In this document: positions 39,850-40,488 of the stretch, piece after piece
Position numbering within the stretch: the stretch's first letter is position 1
Layout of the letters: every line of letters starts with the position of its first letter
Position numbers and translations under genes: made by a program
Virus record (IMG/VR): IMGVR_UViG_3300032304_000290
Coordinates: 1-40,488 of that record
DNA length: 40,488 bases
From: a virus
Strand: one strand, 5' to 3'
The notes under the pieces: model-generated
The model's database searches: none
What the model saw: the letters and a program-made list of their open reading frames with translations, nothing else
Told to the model about the DNA's origin: nothing

Positions 39850-40488
39850 TAAGCTACCTGTAAATCGTTCTTAATTAAAACAAAGTTAAAAAACGCGCTG
39901 ACTGAGTTGTTGTTGGCGGCGCCAATTGCAGTTGCGCCAAAACAATTTTTTTCTAGTATTTGAATTGGATACGCAAAGTCATACGAAATTGAACCGTTAT
40001 TTAGTGTAGATATTGCCGCCACTCGCAAGATGCCGTCTGGGCCATGCTGCTTTAAAAAAGCAGTAACCGAAGTAGATCCGGTTGCTTGTCCGGCTGTAAG
40101 AACAGCTTCCGTTAAATATGCAGTATATCCCGCAGGAACACAGTAATGTGCCGTGGTGCGCTGGTTGTATCCAACAGCAATAAGGTCATATAGCGTTGTA
40201 CTTACTTTTGCAGTAATTTCACCTGCGTTTACTCCGCCGCTACCTACGGTAGCAACATAAAACTGGTTTACGTAAAGGTATGAATTAACTGTTGGTACGT
40301 TGGTTGTGCCATTTAGCGTAACAGTTTCGCTAACGACATTGTAACTACCATTTAAACCTTCAATATATACAGTTCTTGCCCCTGTTCCTACTGGGCTACC
40401 ATCATCATCTGTGCTAGTAGACACAATGTCTAATACCGAAGCAGTTGTTGGGTGTGGTACAGTTCCGCCATTAGGCCAAATTGATTCT
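39849..40488 (-). CDS. Beta-rich virion structural protein, 5'-truncated
   Basis: An internal GTG at 40424 could start a 191-residue protein, but the frame is open to the window edge (ESIWPNGGTVPHPTTASVLD before that GTG). The real start is therefore probably outside. Visible features are ARTVYIEGLNGSYNVVSETV, TLNGTTNVPTVNSYLYVNQF and HYCVPAGYTAYLTEAVL, a pattern I associate with phage particle-surface or neck-associated proteins. It is uncharged and beta-rich. No catalytic motif is visible. Confidence 0.65.
   Translation of the reverse strand, partial: ESIWPNGGTVPHPTTASVLDIVSTSTDDDGSPVGTGARTVYIEGLNGSYNVVSETVTLNGTTNVPTVNSYLYVNQFYVATVGSGGVNAGEITAKVSTTLYDLIAVGYNQRTTAHYCVPAGYTAYLTEAVLTAGQATGSTSVTAFLKQHGPDGILRVAAISTLNNGSISYDFAYPIQILEKNCFGATAIGAANNNSVSAFFNFVLIKNDLQVA

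Overview
This window is part of a tailed double-stranded DNA phage genome, most likely a podovirus-like phage of an aquatic Gram-negative bacterium. The call rests on densely packed short genes, a phage replication set (SNF2-type helicase, Cas4-like nuclease of the DUF2800 type, DUF2815 ssDNA-binding protein, family A DNA polymerase, class II ribonucleotide reductase), and a virion/lysis half with adaptors, fibres, a 3-TM holin, an M15 peptidase and a GH24 lysozyme. The aquatic, Gram-negative host is inferred from remembered resemblance of several small proteins, not proved. Large terminase, portal, major capsid protein and any integrase or RNA polymerase are not in the window.

Layout. Positions 1-13286 are all on the + strand: small accessory genes (1-1069), a nuclease/helicase block (metalloprotease-like, VRR-NUC, HNH-like, SNF2 helicase; 1069-3516), a sigma-region-4-like protein and small genes including DUF3310 (3519-5375), a small-gene operon ending in a probable small terminase (5480-6702), DUF2800 nuclease (6798-7931), DUF2815 protein (8458-8976), monomeric B12-dependent ribonucleotide reductase plus DUF1289 (9130-11220), and DNA polymerase (11355-13286). 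From 13287 to the end everything is on the - strand. Read in transcription order, that is a 5'-truncated virion protein, zinc-ribbon protein, collagen-like fibre, glycosyltransferase, more fibre and adhesin proteins, lysis cassette, Lys/Gly-Gly-rich protein, adaptors, tail and fibre proteins, and finally a block of giant multidomain virion proteins (25762 to 13287). The two halves converge with abutting stop codons at 13286/13287.

Control. A near-invariant element, TTGTATTATTATATRTA, occurs eight times (five + strand, three - strand), nearly always just upstream of a transcription unit and in four cases directly fused to the T-tract of a rho-independent terminator. It divides the window into tidy units: sigma-like operon, small-gene/terminase operon, nuclease operon, ssDNA-binding gene, polymerase, giant virion proteins, adaptor/fibre operon, and lysozyme alone. 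It is probably the phage's own promoter class. The small sigma-region-4-like protein encoded directly after one copy is a candidate for its recognition factor.

The most unusual protein-level signal is a recurrent short motif ending in Gly-Gly (such as YxAGGKV or MASGGL). It occurs about 19 times in five late proteins, falls at apparent domain boundaries in the 961-residue polyvalent protein, and occurs eight times in a small lysine-rich protein. It may mark proteolytic maturation sites or a shared packaging/assembly tag. No intergenic stretch exceeds about 150 bases.
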